The translations under genes were made by a program, and so were the position numbers. A DNA stretch of 33,354 nt from Pseudomonadota bacterium. GTDB taxonomy: Bacteria; Pseudomonadota; Alphaproteobacteria; Rhodospirillales; 2-02-FULL-58-16. The DNA is taken from the NCBI GenBank assembly GCA_022545455.1, contig JACZQZ010000013.1, positions 1 through 33,354 on the forward strand, read 5' to 3'. Each line of letters starts with the position of its first letter. Position 1 is the stretch's first letter. Under the pieces are notes generated by a model that had not been told where the DNA came from, searched no databases, and saw nothing but the letters and a program-made list of their open reading frames with translations. Of the stretch, positions 8,216 to 15,825 are shown piece by piece.

Positions 8216-8910
8216 TCCTGAAACTAGAGGAGATCCACACCTATTACGGGCTCGTGCATATGTTGCAGGGCGTCTCCCTCGAGATAGCAGAGGGAGAGGT
8301 GGTGGCCCTTCTCGGGCGGAACGGGGCGGGGAAGACCACGGCGCTCAAGAGCATCATGGGACTGGCTCCACCTCGCCAGGGTAAGGTCCTGTTTGAAGAC
8401 CAGGATATTACAGGCCTGCCTCCTCATGTGATTGCCCGGCTAGGCATTGCCTATGTCCCGGCGAGCCGCGGGATCTTCATGACCCTCACGGCTACGGAGA
8501 ATTTGAAAATCGTTCGCACCAAGGGGGCTCGGTGGGACACGGAGGACGTTTTCCGGCGCTTCCCCAAACTTGCTCCTTTGAAACGACGCCGCGGCCGTTC
8601 TTTGTCTGGAGGAGAGCAGCAGATGCTTGCCATCGGCCGCGCCTTGGTCACCGGTCCTTCCCTGATCCTCCTGGATGAACCCTCCCAAGGGCTCGCCCCG
8701 ATGGTAGTTGAGCTTGTCGTCGACATGCTTCGCGAGCTGAAAGCCGAAGGAGTGAGCATGCTGTTGGTGGAGCAGAACCTACAGATGGCCCTCGACCTGG
8801 CGGAGCGGGTGTACATCCTCGACCAGGGGGCGGTCGTCTTCGAAGGGTCCGCCCGAGAGTTGATCAACAACGACCAGCTGACCGCTAGTTACCTTGGGGT
8901 GAGCGCCTGA
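8212..8910 (+). CDS. Branched-chain-type ABC transporter ATPase (LivF type)
   Basis: A 232-residue second ATPase of the importer. Walker A is GRNGAGKTT (35-43), the signature LSGGEQQ starts at 131, Walker B is LILLDE (151-156), followed by the switch region LLVEQN. The segment AYVPASRGIF replaces the Q-loop region in the way usual for LivF. Its ATG overlaps the livG stop by 4 bases (ATGA), a sign of translational coupling. The second amidase gene follows after 88 nt without a visible terminator. Confidence 0.93.
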   Translation: MILKLEEIHTYYGLVHMLQGVSLEIAEGEVVALLGRNGAGKTTALKSIMGLAPPRQGKVLFEDQDITGLPPHVIARLGIAYVPASRGIFMTLTATENLKIVRTKGARWDTEDVFRRFPKLAPLKRRRGRSLSGGEQQMLAIGRALVTGPSLILLDEPSQGLAPMVVELVVDMLRELKAEGVSMLLVEQNLQMALDLAERVYILDQGAVVFEGSARELINNDQLTASYLGVSA

Positions 8911-8998
8911 GGAGTCTTTGGAGGAGCGGGCTCGGCCGTCGAGGAGATGAAGAAAAATCCGGAAATTGTCGCAACTTACGTGGCTATCGGTTGACCCT

Positions 8999-10342
8999 AT
9001 GAATGACGCACCGGTGCAAACCACCAACTACGTTGCCGATCCCGGCAGGATCGCGGACCTCGCCCGGCGCATCCGGGAGGGGGAACTCTCCCCGGCCGAC
9101 CTGGTCCGGGGCTGCCTCGATCGCATGAAAGTGACTGAGCCGGTGGTCGAGGCATGGCGCGAAGTCTGCGCCGACACCGTGTTGGCGGAGGCCGAGCAGC
9201 GAGCGAAGGAGGTCGAGGACGGCCTGGTGCGTGGGCCGTTGCACGGCATCCCGGTGGGCATTAAGGACATCATCGACGTCGCCGGCGTTCCGACGCGCTG
9301 CAACAGCTTGAGCCGCGCCGACGCGGCGCCAGCGACGGCCGACGCCGAGATCGTCTCCGCCTTGCGCGCCGCCGGGGCGGTTATCCTCGGCAAGACCCAC
9401 ACGACGGAGTTCGCCTATTTCGACCCATCGCCAGCGCGCAACCCGCATGACATCGAGCACACGCCGGGCGGGTCCAGCAGCGGCTCCGCGGCGGCGGTCG
9501 CGTCGGGGACCGTGCCGGCGGCCCTCGGCACCCAGACCATGGCGTCGCTCAACCGGCCGGCCGCGTATTGCGGCATAGCCGCGTTCAAACCCAGCACCCA
9601 GCTCCTCAGCACCTTCGGGATCGAGCCGCTGTCGACGCTCTACGACACCGTGGGGTTCTATGGCTGGAGCGTGGCCGACGCAGTGGCCATTTTTGACACC
9701 GTTTGCCCGGCCCACGCACGGCTTGGGCGGGAAGAGCTGCGGGATGGTCCTCTGACCGTCGTGGTCCTGCAGGACCCGTTCATCGACGAGGCAGATGAGG
9801 ACGTCAAGCAAGCGGTCGACCGGGTCGCGGGGTGCGTGGCGGACGCCGGCCATTCCGTTGAGTCGAGGGACACGAACCTGTCTTTCGCGCATCTTTACGA
9901 CCTCCAGGTTCTGACCATGGAATACGAAATCGGTCGCATACAGCGGCGGCTTCTCGACGAGCCGGAGGGGCGCGTCGGCGCCAAGCTCAGCGAGACCATC
10001 CGGCGGGGCAGTAAGATCGACGACGCTGCCTACCTCGATGGGCGCCGTGCGCTGGATGACGCCCGCAGCAAATTTTTCGGCGCGTTAGAGGGTGTCGACG
10101 CCTTTCTCTGGCCGGCCACGCCGAAAACTGCCCCGCGAGGCATAGCGTGGACGGGAGAACCCAAGTTTATTTCGCCCTGGACCGCGCTCGGTGGTCCCGT
10201 GGTGACCATGCCCGCGGGGGCCGGCGCCGATGGACTGCCCATTGGATGTCTCGTCACGGGCGCGCCGGGCAGCGACTTTCGGTTCGGTCGGATCGCCTGC
10301 CGCATCGCCGAAGCGGCTGAGGCACACGGGACCGCCAGCTAG
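8999..10342 (+). CDS. Amidase-signature protein with altered nucleophile loop
   Basis: A 447-residue amidase-signature protein. Lys89 (VGIKDIID) and the serines of GGSSSGSAAA (159-161) are present, and the nucleophile position is Ser183. The two residues before it, Gly-Gly in nearly all relatives (GTQTGGSV), are Met181-Ala182 (GTQTMASLNRPAAYCG). This loop forms the oxyanion hole, so activity or specificity may differ. The ATG at 8999 lacks a clear ribosome binding site. A TTG at 8966 in the same frame is possible, but the residues it would add do not look like the family. It follows livF by 88 nt on the same strand and is probably co-transcribed. It may be an active amidase, a binding protein derived from one, or a decaying enzyme. 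Confidence 0.88.
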   Translation: MNDAPVQTTNYVADPGRIADLARRIREGELSPADLVRGCLDRMKVTEPVVEAWREVCADTVLAEAEQRAKEVEDGLVRGPLHGIPVGIKDIIDVAGVPTRCNSLSRADAAPATADAEIVSALRAAGAVILGKTHTTEFAYFDPSPARNPHDIEHTPGGSSSGSAAAVASGTVPAALGTQTMASLNRPAAYCGIAAFKPSTQLLSTFGIEPLSTLYDTVGFYGWSVADAVAIFDTVCPAHARLGREELRDGPLTVVVLQDPFIDEADEDVKQAVDRVAGCVADAGHSVESRDTNLSFAHLYDLQVLTMEYEIGRIQRRLLDEPEGRVGAKLSETIRRGSKIDDAAYLDGRRALDDARSKFFGALEGVDAFLWPATPKTAPRGIAWTGEPKFISPWTALGGPVVTMPAGAGADGLPIGCLVTGAPGSDFRFGRIACRIAEAAEAHGTAS

Positions 10343-10606
10343 TCATTGTGGTCCCAGCGGTAATTATCACCGGTCTTGCGAAAGGAGGTATGAGCGGGTG
10401 ACCGAGTCTCCGGCGATAAACGAATGTGGCGCGGCGAGGTACTGTCTCGCGTGTCACTCCCGTACCAAAATCACTGGTTTTCGGTACACACACCTTCTGA
10501 ACCTCGTAATCCAACGAATGTCCGCAAAGGGTCAGAACCGGACGTTCAGTAGACCCGCGCTGGATGTCCGCTCATAGCCAAATTCGAACAATAAAGGAAC
10601 CGCGTG
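10343..10606. other. Intergenic region with GTCCGC repeats
   Basis: No gene is seen in these 264 bases between the second amidase and the RidA-family gene. The right half contains the second cluster of GTCCGCTT-type palindromes (10517-10577). A ribosome binding site for the RidA gene (AAAGGAA, 10593-10599) ends the region. I find no good promoter pair or terminator. Confidence 0.5.
10517..10577. repeat. GTCCGCTT-type palindrome cluster, second location
   Basis: AATGTCCG (10517-10524) pairs with CGGACGTT (10539-10546), and a further half-unit ATGTCCGCTCATAGCCA begins at 10564. The loop word GGGTCA and the tail TTCAGT match the copies at 51-171, so these belong to one repeat family placed about 10 kb apart. 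Confidence 0.7.
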
Positions 10607-10999
10607 ATGTTGAAGGTACATGTCCTCGACGAACTCTATCATCATTCAAGCAACGTCGCCCACGGGGTCGAAGTGCCGGCCGGCGCGCGCCTGTTGTTCA
10701 CCAACGGCCAGGTCGGTACCAAGCCTGACGGATCTACGCCCGAAGCGACGGCGGATCAGGCAGAGGTCATCTTCGGGAGGTTAACGGCGGTTCTGGAACG
10801 GGCGAACATGACCCTCGGCGACATCGTCCGCTTTACCGTTTATCTGACCGACCAGGCGGATGTAAAAACCTTCGTCGAGGTGCGTGACCGTTTCATGGGT
10901 GATCACAAGCCGGGCGCCACACTCCTTGTCATCAAGGGGCTGGCCCGACCGGAGTTGAAGATAGAGATCGAGGCCGTGGCCGCGAAGGTGGATCGATGA
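10607..10999 (+). CDS. RidA/YjgF family protein
   Basis: A 130-residue member of the RidA family. RidA proper hydrolyses reactive 2-imino acids released by PLP enzymes. The fold is clear: ARLLFTNGQVGTKPDG, VIFGRLTAVLERANMTLGDI and the C-terminal LARPELKIEIEAVA. RidA proteins carry an arginine (Arg105 in E. coli) in the context RLPxxxxVEIEA; aligning KIEIEA puts Leu at that place, with the only nearby Arg two residues later. This suggests a non-RidA Rid subfamily whose activity is unproven. The ATG at 10607 is 9 nt after GG of AAAGGAA; a GTG just before it is equally spaced. It lies downstream of the amidase and may act in the same pathway. Confidence 0.9.
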   Translation: MLKVHVLDELYHHSSNVAHGVEVPAGARLLFTNGQVGTKPDGSTPEATADQAEVIFGRLTAVLERANMTLGDIVRFTVYLTDQADVKTFVEVRDRFMGDHKPGATLLVIKGLARPELKIEIEAVAAKVDR

Positions 11000-11013
11000 C
11001 AACGTCCGGGTAG

Positions 11014-11095
11014 GGTCAAACCCGGTAGTTCGCCGGGTTGGTTACGGTTGACCGGTGTGGACCTGTGAGCGGACGTCGCCACCCGCCACACCGGT
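11014..11095. terminator. Hairpins between convergent RidA and tyrS genes
   Basis: AACCCGG (11019-11025) pairs with CCGGGTT (11033-11039), nested inside GGTCAA (11014-11019) with TTGACC (11048-11053). A second stem pairs ACCGGTGTGG (11051-11060) with CCACACCGGT (11086-11095) across a 25 nt loop. The region lies between two convergent genes and could end transcription from both sides. No strong T-runs are present, so rho-independent termination is not certain. Confidence 0.5.
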
Positions 11096-11104
11096 TAATG
11101 AGTC

Positions 11105-12358
11105 CTAGACCGCCCGCACGACGGCGTGGCGCTTCCTGCCGGCGGAGAGCTTGATCACCCCTTCGCCGGTGAGGTCGGCGAGGCCCACCAGCCGGGTCTC
11201 GTCGGTGATGACGGTGCCGTTGAGGCGGCCGCCGCCGCCCTTGATCAGGCGCCGGGCCTCGCCGTTGGTTTTGGCCAGGTTGGCGCGCCGCAAAAGCTCG
11301 AAGGCGGGGATGCCGTTTTCCAGGTCCGCCCGGGGCACGTCCACGGTGGGAAGCTGGTCGCCGCTGGCGCCTTCGTCGAAGGTTTGCCGGGCCGTCTCGG
11401 CGGCGGCGGCGGCCGCCTCGGCGCCGTGGCACAGGCCGGTCGCCGCGTCCGCCAGGACCTTCTTGGCCTGGTTGATCTCGGCGCCCTCGAGGGCTTCGAG
11501 GCGCCGCACCTCGTCGAGCTCCAGGTCGGTGAACAGGCGCAGGAACCGGCCGACGTCGGCGTCGTCGGTATCGCGCCAGTACTGCCAGTATTCATAAGGC
11601 GACAGCATGTCCTTGTTCAGCCACACCGCGCCGGCCGCGGTCTTGCCCATCTTGGCGCCGCCCGACGTGGTCAACAGCGGCGTCGTCAGCCCGAACAGCG
11701 GCCGGCCACCCAGCCGGCGGCCCAGTTCCACGCCGTTGACGATGTTGCCCCATTGATCGGACCCGCCCATTTGCAGCTCGCAGCCGTAGCGCCGGCTCAC
11801 CTCGACGAAGTCGTAGGCCTGCAGGACCATGTAATTGAACTCGAGCAGGCTGAGCGTCTGCTCGCGGTCCAGGCGCAGCTTCACGCTGTCGAAGGCGAGC
11901 ATGCGGTTGACCGAGAAGTGGCGCCCGAAATCGCGCAGGAACGGGATGTATTCAAGGCCGTCCAGCCAGTCCGCGTTGTTGACCATGACGGCGTCCGAGG
12001 GTCCCTCGCCGAAGGTCAGGAACCGGGAGAAGACCTCCCCGATCCCCGCCATGTTGGCGCCGATCTCGTCGTCGCTGAGAAGCTTGCGGCTTTCGTCCTT
12101 GCCCGACGGATCGCCGACCTTGGTCGTGCCCCCGCCCATCAGCACGATGGGCTTGTGGCCGGTGCGCTGTAGTATCCTGAGCAGCATGATGGAAACCAGG
12201 CTGCCGGCGTGCAGGCTGGGGGCGGTGCAGTCGAAGCCGATGTAGCCGGCGACGGCCTTCCCGGAGGCCAGGAGGTCGAGCCCCTCGAGGTCCGTGCACT
12301 GGTGCAGGTAGCCTCGCTCGACGGCGGTGCGGATAAACTCCGAGCGGTGGGTGGGCAT
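11105..12358 (-). CDS. Tyrosyl-tRNA synthetase
   Basis: A 417-residue class I aminoacyl-tRNA synthetase that charges tRNA-Tyr. The HIGH-type motif appears as SLHAGSL (around His50), the tyrosine pocket as GSDQWGNI (199-206), and the KMSKS-type loop as AKMGKT (235-240). The S4 RNA-binding domain occupies the C-terminus, about 350-417 ([20 protein letters not shown]). Length is normal for bacterial TyrS. The ATG at 12358 has only a poor ribosome binding site and a short predicted leader. It diverges from anmK, an arrangement I know from other alphaproteobacteria. Confidence 0.97.
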   Translation of the reverse strand: MPTHRSEFIRTAVERGYLHQCTDLEGLDLLASGKAVAGYIGFDCTAPSLHAGSLVSIMLLRILQRTGHKPIVLMGGGTTKVGDPSGKDESRKLLSDDEIGANMAGIGEVFSRFLTFGEGPSDAVMVNNADWLDGLEYIPFLRDFGRHFSVNRMLAFDSVKLRLDREQTLSLLEFNYMVLQAYDFVEVSRRYGCELQMGGSDQWGNIVNGVELGRRLGGRPLFGLTTPLLTTSGGAKMGKTAAGAVWLNKDMLSPYEYWQYWRDTDDADVGRFLRLFTDLELDEVRRLEALEGAEINQAKKVLADAATGLCHGAEAAAAAAETARQTFDEGASGDQLPTVDVPRADLENGIPAFELLRRANLAKTNGEARRLIKGGGGRLNGTVITDETRLVGLADLTGEGVIKLSAGRKRHAVVRAV

Positions 12359-12372
12359 CGACGTTCCGCGTT

Positions 12373-12400
12373 ATTATTGCCGATGGGCCGCGCCTGTCCC
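12373..12400 (-). promoter_or_regulatory. Likely tyrS promoter
   Basis: On the minus strand GGGACA (12395-12400) and AATAAT (12373-12378) are separated by 16 nt, matching a sigma-70 promoter in nine of twelve positions. The start of transcription would fall only about 7-10 nt before the tyrS ATG. Confidence 0.4.
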
Positions 12401-12406
12401 CGGCCC

Positions 12407-12435
12407 TTGCCGGGCGGGCGCGAAATTAACACTAT
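12407..12435 (+). promoter_or_regulatory. Possible anmK promoter
   Basis: TTGCCG (12407-12412) is followed after 17 nt by CACTAT (12430-12435), about 50 nt before the anmK start. It lies next to the divergent tyrS promoter. The -10 match is moderate. Confidence 0.35.
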
Positions 12436-12487
12436 CACCGCCGGCGCACAACGCCACCGGCGGGACGGTTGGACAAAGGGATGTGGT

Positions 12488-13597
12488 ATGGCCGGTCACG
12501 AGCCACTGACGGCGCTGGGATTGATGAGCGGAACGTCCCTCGACGGCATCGACGCGGCGATCCTGCGCACCGACGGGGAACGGGTGCTCTGCGTCGGTGC
12601 GGCGGCGACGGTTGCCTACGACGACGCCTTCCGGGAGCGCCTGCGCGGGGTGCTCGGGGACGGCCGCGCCACCGCCGGCGAGACGGCGGCGGTGGCGCGG
12701 GCGTTGACCCTGAAGCACGCCCAGGCGGTGGAGAGCCTGCTTGCGAAAAGCCGTGCCGGGGACCCGGAATTCCCGCCCGTCGACCTCATCGGCTTCCACG
12801 GCCACACCATCGTCCACCGCCCCGAAGGAGGCGTCACCCGCCAGATCGGCGACGGCGCGCTGCTGGCGCGGACAACGGGCATATCCGTGGTCGACGACTT
12901 CCGCAGCCGCGACCTGGCGCACGGGGGCGAAGGCGCGCCGCTGGCGCCGCTCTATCACGGCGCACTGGCCCGGGAGCTCGAGCGGCCGGTGGCCGTCCTC
13001 AACATCGGCGGCGTCGCCAACGTCACCTGGATCGGCGCCGGCGACGATATCTTAGCCTTCGACACCGGCCCGGGGAACGCCCTCATCGACGACTGGGTCC
13101 GCGCCGCCACGGGCCGGCCCATGGACGAAGACGGCCGTCTGGCGCGCTCGGGACGGGCCCGCGGCGACGTGGTCGCGGCCTTGCTGGATCATCCCTACTT
13201 CCGCCGGCCGCCGCCCAAGTCCCTGGACCGGGACGATTTCGCCGCCGACGCCGTGTCCCATCTGTCGCCGGCCGACGGCGCGGCGACGCTGACGGCGTTC
13301 ACCGCCGGCGCCGTGGCCGCCGCCCGGGCGTTCCTGCCCGCCGCGCCCTTGCGCTGGCTGGTGTGCGGGGGCGGGCGCCGTAACCGGGCCCTGATGGCGG
13401 CCCTCGAAGATGCCCTGGAGACGGCCGTCGAGCCGGTGGAGACGGTGGGCTGGCTGGGCGACGCCCTGGAGGCCCAGGCCTTCGCCTTCCTGGCGGTGCG
13501 CTCGCTCTACGGCCTGCCGCTCAGCCTGCCGGCGACCACGGGCGTCGACCGGCCGATGGTCGGCGGCACCTTGTATAAGGCGCCCGGCGGCGGGTAG
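12488..13597 (+). CDS. Anhydro-N-acetylmuramic acid kinase
   Basis: A 369-residue sugar kinase of peptidoglycan recycling that opens the anhydro ring and phosphorylates the sugar to MurNAc-6-phosphate using ATP. The N-terminal phosphate loop GLMSGTSLDGID (11-22) is diagnostic. GFHGHTIVHRP, DDFRSRDLAHGGEGAPLAPLYH (the family core), VLNIGGVANVTW, FDTGPGNALIDDW and a C-terminal LVCGGGRRN follow in order. Length is normal. The ATG at 12488 has AAGGG upstream; in-frame codons further up would overlap tyrS. Divergent from tyrS and convergent with the alpha/beta hydrolase gene, with only 18 nt between their ends. Confidence 0.96.
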   Translation: MAGHEPLTALGLMSGTSLDGIDAAILRTDGERVLCVGAAATVAYDDAFRERLRGVLGDGRATAGETAAVARALTLKHAQAVESLLAKSRAGDPEFPPVDLIGFHGHTIVHRPEGGVTRQIGDGALLARTTGISVVDDFRSRDLAHGGEGAPLAPLYHGALARELERPVAVLNIGGVANVTWIGAGDDILAFDTGPGNALIDDWVRAATGRPMDEDGRLARSGRARGDVVAALLDHPYFRRPPPKSLDRDDFAADAVSHLSPADGAATLTAFTAGAVAAARAFLPAAPLRWLVCGGGRRNRALMAALEDALETAVEPVETVGWLGDALEAQAFAFLAVRSLYGLPLSLPATTGVDRPMVGGTLYKAPGGG

Positions 13598-13615
13598 GGG
13601 GGTCGGGTCCCGGCC

Positions 13616-14263
13616 CTATGCCGCCTGGGCCAGAACCTTGTCCAGGTAGTCGTCGATGTGGCCGTTGAGGATATCCATGTGGTTGCCGTAGAAATGGTCG
13701 CCGCCTTCGATCACCCGGTAGTCGATGGTGATGTTCTTCTGGCTGGAGACCTTTTGCGACAGCTTCTCCACCGCCGCGATGGGAACCACCTCGTCCTTGT
13801 CGCCATGGACGATCATGCCCGAGGCGGGACACGGCGCAAGGAACGAGAAATCCTGATAGCTGGCCGGCGGCGACACCGAAATGAAGCCGCTGATCTCGGG
13901 ACGGCGCATCATCAACTGCATGGAGATCCAGGCCCCGAACGAATACCCGCCGATCCAGCACCGGGGCGCATTGGGGTTGTGGGCCTGCATCCAGTCCAGG
14001 GCCGACGCCGCATCGCTGAGCTCCCCCTGGCCGCTGTCGAACCGGCCCTGGGAGCGGCCGACGCCGCGGAAATTGAATCGCAACGCCGAAAAGCCCCGGC
14101 GCACGAAGGTCTGATACATGGCATACACCACCTTGTTGTTCATGGTGCCGCCGTACTGGGGATGGGGGTGCAACAGCAGCGCAATGGAGGAATTGCTCTG
14201 TCTGGCGTGGTGGTAACGGCCTTCGAGACGGCCCTCGGGTCCGTTGAAGATGACTTCCGGCAT
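13616..14263 (-). CDS. Alpha/beta hydrolase, dienelactone-hydrolase-like
   Basis: A 215-residue soluble alpha/beta hydrolase. The nucleophile elbow is GGYSFGA with Ser108, the acid is Asp155 or Asp157 in HGDKDEVV, and the histidine is His190 in GGDHFY. The N-terminal LLLHPHPQYGGTMNN and FNFRGVGRSQG are typical of a widespread proteobacterial group with no settled substrate. No signal peptide is visible. The ATG has AGGAA close upstream. It diverges from cysE. The triad is complete, so an esterase or hydrolase activity is likely. Confidence 0.85.
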   Translation of the reverse strand: MPEVIFNGPEGRLEGRYHHARQSNSSIALLLHPHPQYGGTMNNKVVYAMYQTFVRRGFSALRFNFRGVGRSQGRFDSGQGELSDAASALDWMQAHNPNAPRCWIGGYSFGAWISMQLMMRRPEISGFISVSPPASYQDFSFLAPCPASGMIVHGDKDEVVPIAAVEKLSQKVSSQKNITIDYRVIEGGDHFYGNHMDILNGHIDDYLDKVLAQAA

Positions 14264-14374
14264 GGTTCCTGGCGAAACGTTAGCGTTGTATGCGAACCCG
14301 GCCGTTCACGGGGAATTCCTGACAAACGCGCTCGGGTATTTCCCACCCGGCGCAGCCGCGCTGGCCGGATAATC

Positions 14375-14403
14375 TTGATACCAATGGTCGGCCATCGTAT
14401 ATA
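14375..14403 (+). promoter_or_regulatory. Likely cysE/isc operon promoter
   Basis: TTGATA (14375-14380) and TATATA (14398-14403) are separated by exactly 17 nt, each one mismatch from the sigma-70 consensus. Transcription would start near 14410, leaving a leader of about 95 nt before cysE. An additional TATAAT (14491-14496) lies 7 nt before the cysE ATG but has no -35 partner, so it is a weaker candidate for a second, leaderless start. Confidence 0.6.
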
Positions 14404-14503
14404 CCAAAGAGGTAACAAGGGACACGCACACGCCCGCACACCGGGGAGCGTAAACGCGACCCTTGGGAACCCTGATGGCTACTCCTAAGATATAATAAAA
14501 CCG

Positions 14504-15280
14504 ATGTTTTTCAAGAGGTTTCAAGAGGATATCGACGCCTTTCTGGCCCGCGACCCGGCGGCGCGGTCGCGCCCGGAGGTGGTCCTCTGTTATCCGGGTT
14601 TTCACGCTTTGCTGTTTCACCGCGCCTCCCACGGCGCCTGGCGGCGCGGCTGGCGCCTGTTGGGGCGGTTCATCTCGCACATCGGTAGAATCCTTACCGG
14701 AATTGAGATTCATCCGGCCGCCCAGATCGGCCGCCGCTTCGTTATCGACCACGGGACCGGCGTCGTGGTGGGCGAAACCTCCATCATCGGGGACGACGTG
14801 ACCCTTTATCACGCGGTCACCCTGGGCGGCATCGCGCCGTCCGTGGATTCCGGTTCCCAGGTCGACCAGAAGCGCCACCCGACGATAGAGGACGGCGCCA
14901 TCATCGGCTCCGGCGCCCAGGTTCTGGGGCCCATCACCATCGGCAAAGGGGCCCGTGTCGGCGCCAACGCCGTGGTCACAAGGGACCTGCCGGCGGGGGT
15001 GACGGCGGTGGGCATTCCGGCCCGGGTCATTATGCCCCGCGACAAGGACAAGGCCAAAAAGTTCGTCGCCTACGGCACGCCGACCGACGGCGTTCCCGAT
15101 CCCGTGGCGCGCATGATCGACAGCCTGCGCAGCCAGGTGACGATGCTGATGGAGCGAGTCGAGGAGCTGGAGGGACGCCTTCCCGAAGGGGAGGCGCCGG
15201 ACCATGGAAAAACGGTCGAGAGCGAGGGTGACAGGATTGAGAAGATACCGAGCGCCGCGGCGTCGGGAAGGAAACCGTAA
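14504..15280 (+). CDS. Serine O-acetyltransferase
   Basis: A 258-residue enzyme making O-acetylserine from serine and acetyl-CoA, the committing step to cysteine. Hexapeptide-repeat sequence fills the centre: [20 protein letters not shown] (His83 is the expected catalytic base), [23 protein letters not shown], then [28 protein letters not shown]. The N-terminal helical domain is short, as in the compact CysE class. After about residue 200 an acidic, low-complexity tail extends the protein. No ribosome binding site precedes the ATG. It heads a run including two cysteine desulfurase genes, so cysteine supply and use are linked. Confidence 0.94.
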   Translation: MFFKRFQEDIDAFLARDPAARSRPEVVLCYPGFHALLFHRASHGAWRRGWRLLGRFISHIGRILTGIEIHPAAQIGRRFVIDHGTGVVVGETSIIGDDVTLYHAVTLGGIAPSVDSGSQVDQKRHPTIEDGAIIGSGAQVLGPITIGKGARVGANAVVTRDLPAGVTAVGIPARVIMPRDKDKAKKFVAYGTPTDGVPDPVARMIDSLRSQVTMLMERVEELEGRLPEGEAPDHGKTVESEGDRIEKIPSAAASGRKP

Positions 15281-15313
15281 CCGCGAACGGGGCGACGGTA
15301 GGGGAGGTGGCGG

Positions 15314-15814
15314 GTGAGACTAAGCACCAAAGGACGATACGCCGTGATGGCCATGGTCGACCTAGCGGCGAACAGCAGCGGAAGGCCGATCGCGTTGGCC
15401 GAGGTCGCCGAGCGCCAGGAGATATCGCTTTCGTACCTGGAGCAGCTGTTCGCGAAAATCCGCCGGGGCGGCCTGGTGAAAAGCGTCCGCGGGCCGGGCG
15501 GCGGCTATCTCCTGGCGCGCGACGCCAGCGCGCTCAGGGTATCCGACATCATCTTAGCCGTGGACGAGACCATCCGGGCGACGCGCTGCACGCCGGGATC
15601 CCCCGCCGGGTGCACATCGGACAGGAGCCGTTGTCTGACCCACGACCTGTGGGAGGAACTGGGCAACCAGATTTACCTGTATCTCAGTTCGGTGTCCCTC
15701 GCCGACGTGTGTGCCGGTCGCGTGCTGGGAACCAGCGGCGACCTGTTCCGCCGCGCCCGGACGGCCAAAATGGCCGCGCATGAAGGCGTAAATCGGGCGA
15801 CCACGGCCCGCTAG
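15314..15814 (+). CDS. IscR-type Rrf2 family transcription regulator
   Basis: A 166-residue DNA-binding regulator with an N-terminal winged helix (MRLSTKGRYAVMAMVDLA, LSYLEQLFAKIRRGGLVKSVRG). Three cysteines, Cys92, Cys100 and Cys107, and His110 (CLTHDLW) match the Fe-S cluster ligand pattern of IscR (Cys92, Cys98, Cys104, His107 in E. coli) with slightly wider spacing. It probably carries a [2Fe-2S] cluster and controls this operon according to cluster status. The start is a GTG with GGGGAGG 6 nt upstream. It lies 33 nt after cysE and 11 nt before the NifS-like gene. Confidence 0.92.
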   Translation: MRLSTKGRYAVMAMVDLAANSSGRPIALAEVAERQEISLSYLEQLFAKIRRGGLVKSVRGPGGGYLLARDASALRVSDIILAVDETIRATRCTPGSPAGCTSDRSRCLTHDLWEELGNQIYLYLSSVSLADVCAGRVLGTSGDLFRRARTAKMAAHEGVNRATTAR

Positions 15815-15825
15815 AAACATCCGTC

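Noticed and set aside
8320-8345. LSHGQ and other ABC motif variants as signs of dead ATPases
   Set aside because: Both ATPases keep Walker A, Walker B and switch residues, and LSHGQ is ordinary for the LivG type.
8966-8998. TTG start for the second amidase
   Set aside because: The eleven added residues do not match the family, and TTG starts are rare; the ATG at 8999 is preferred although its ribosome binding site is also weak.
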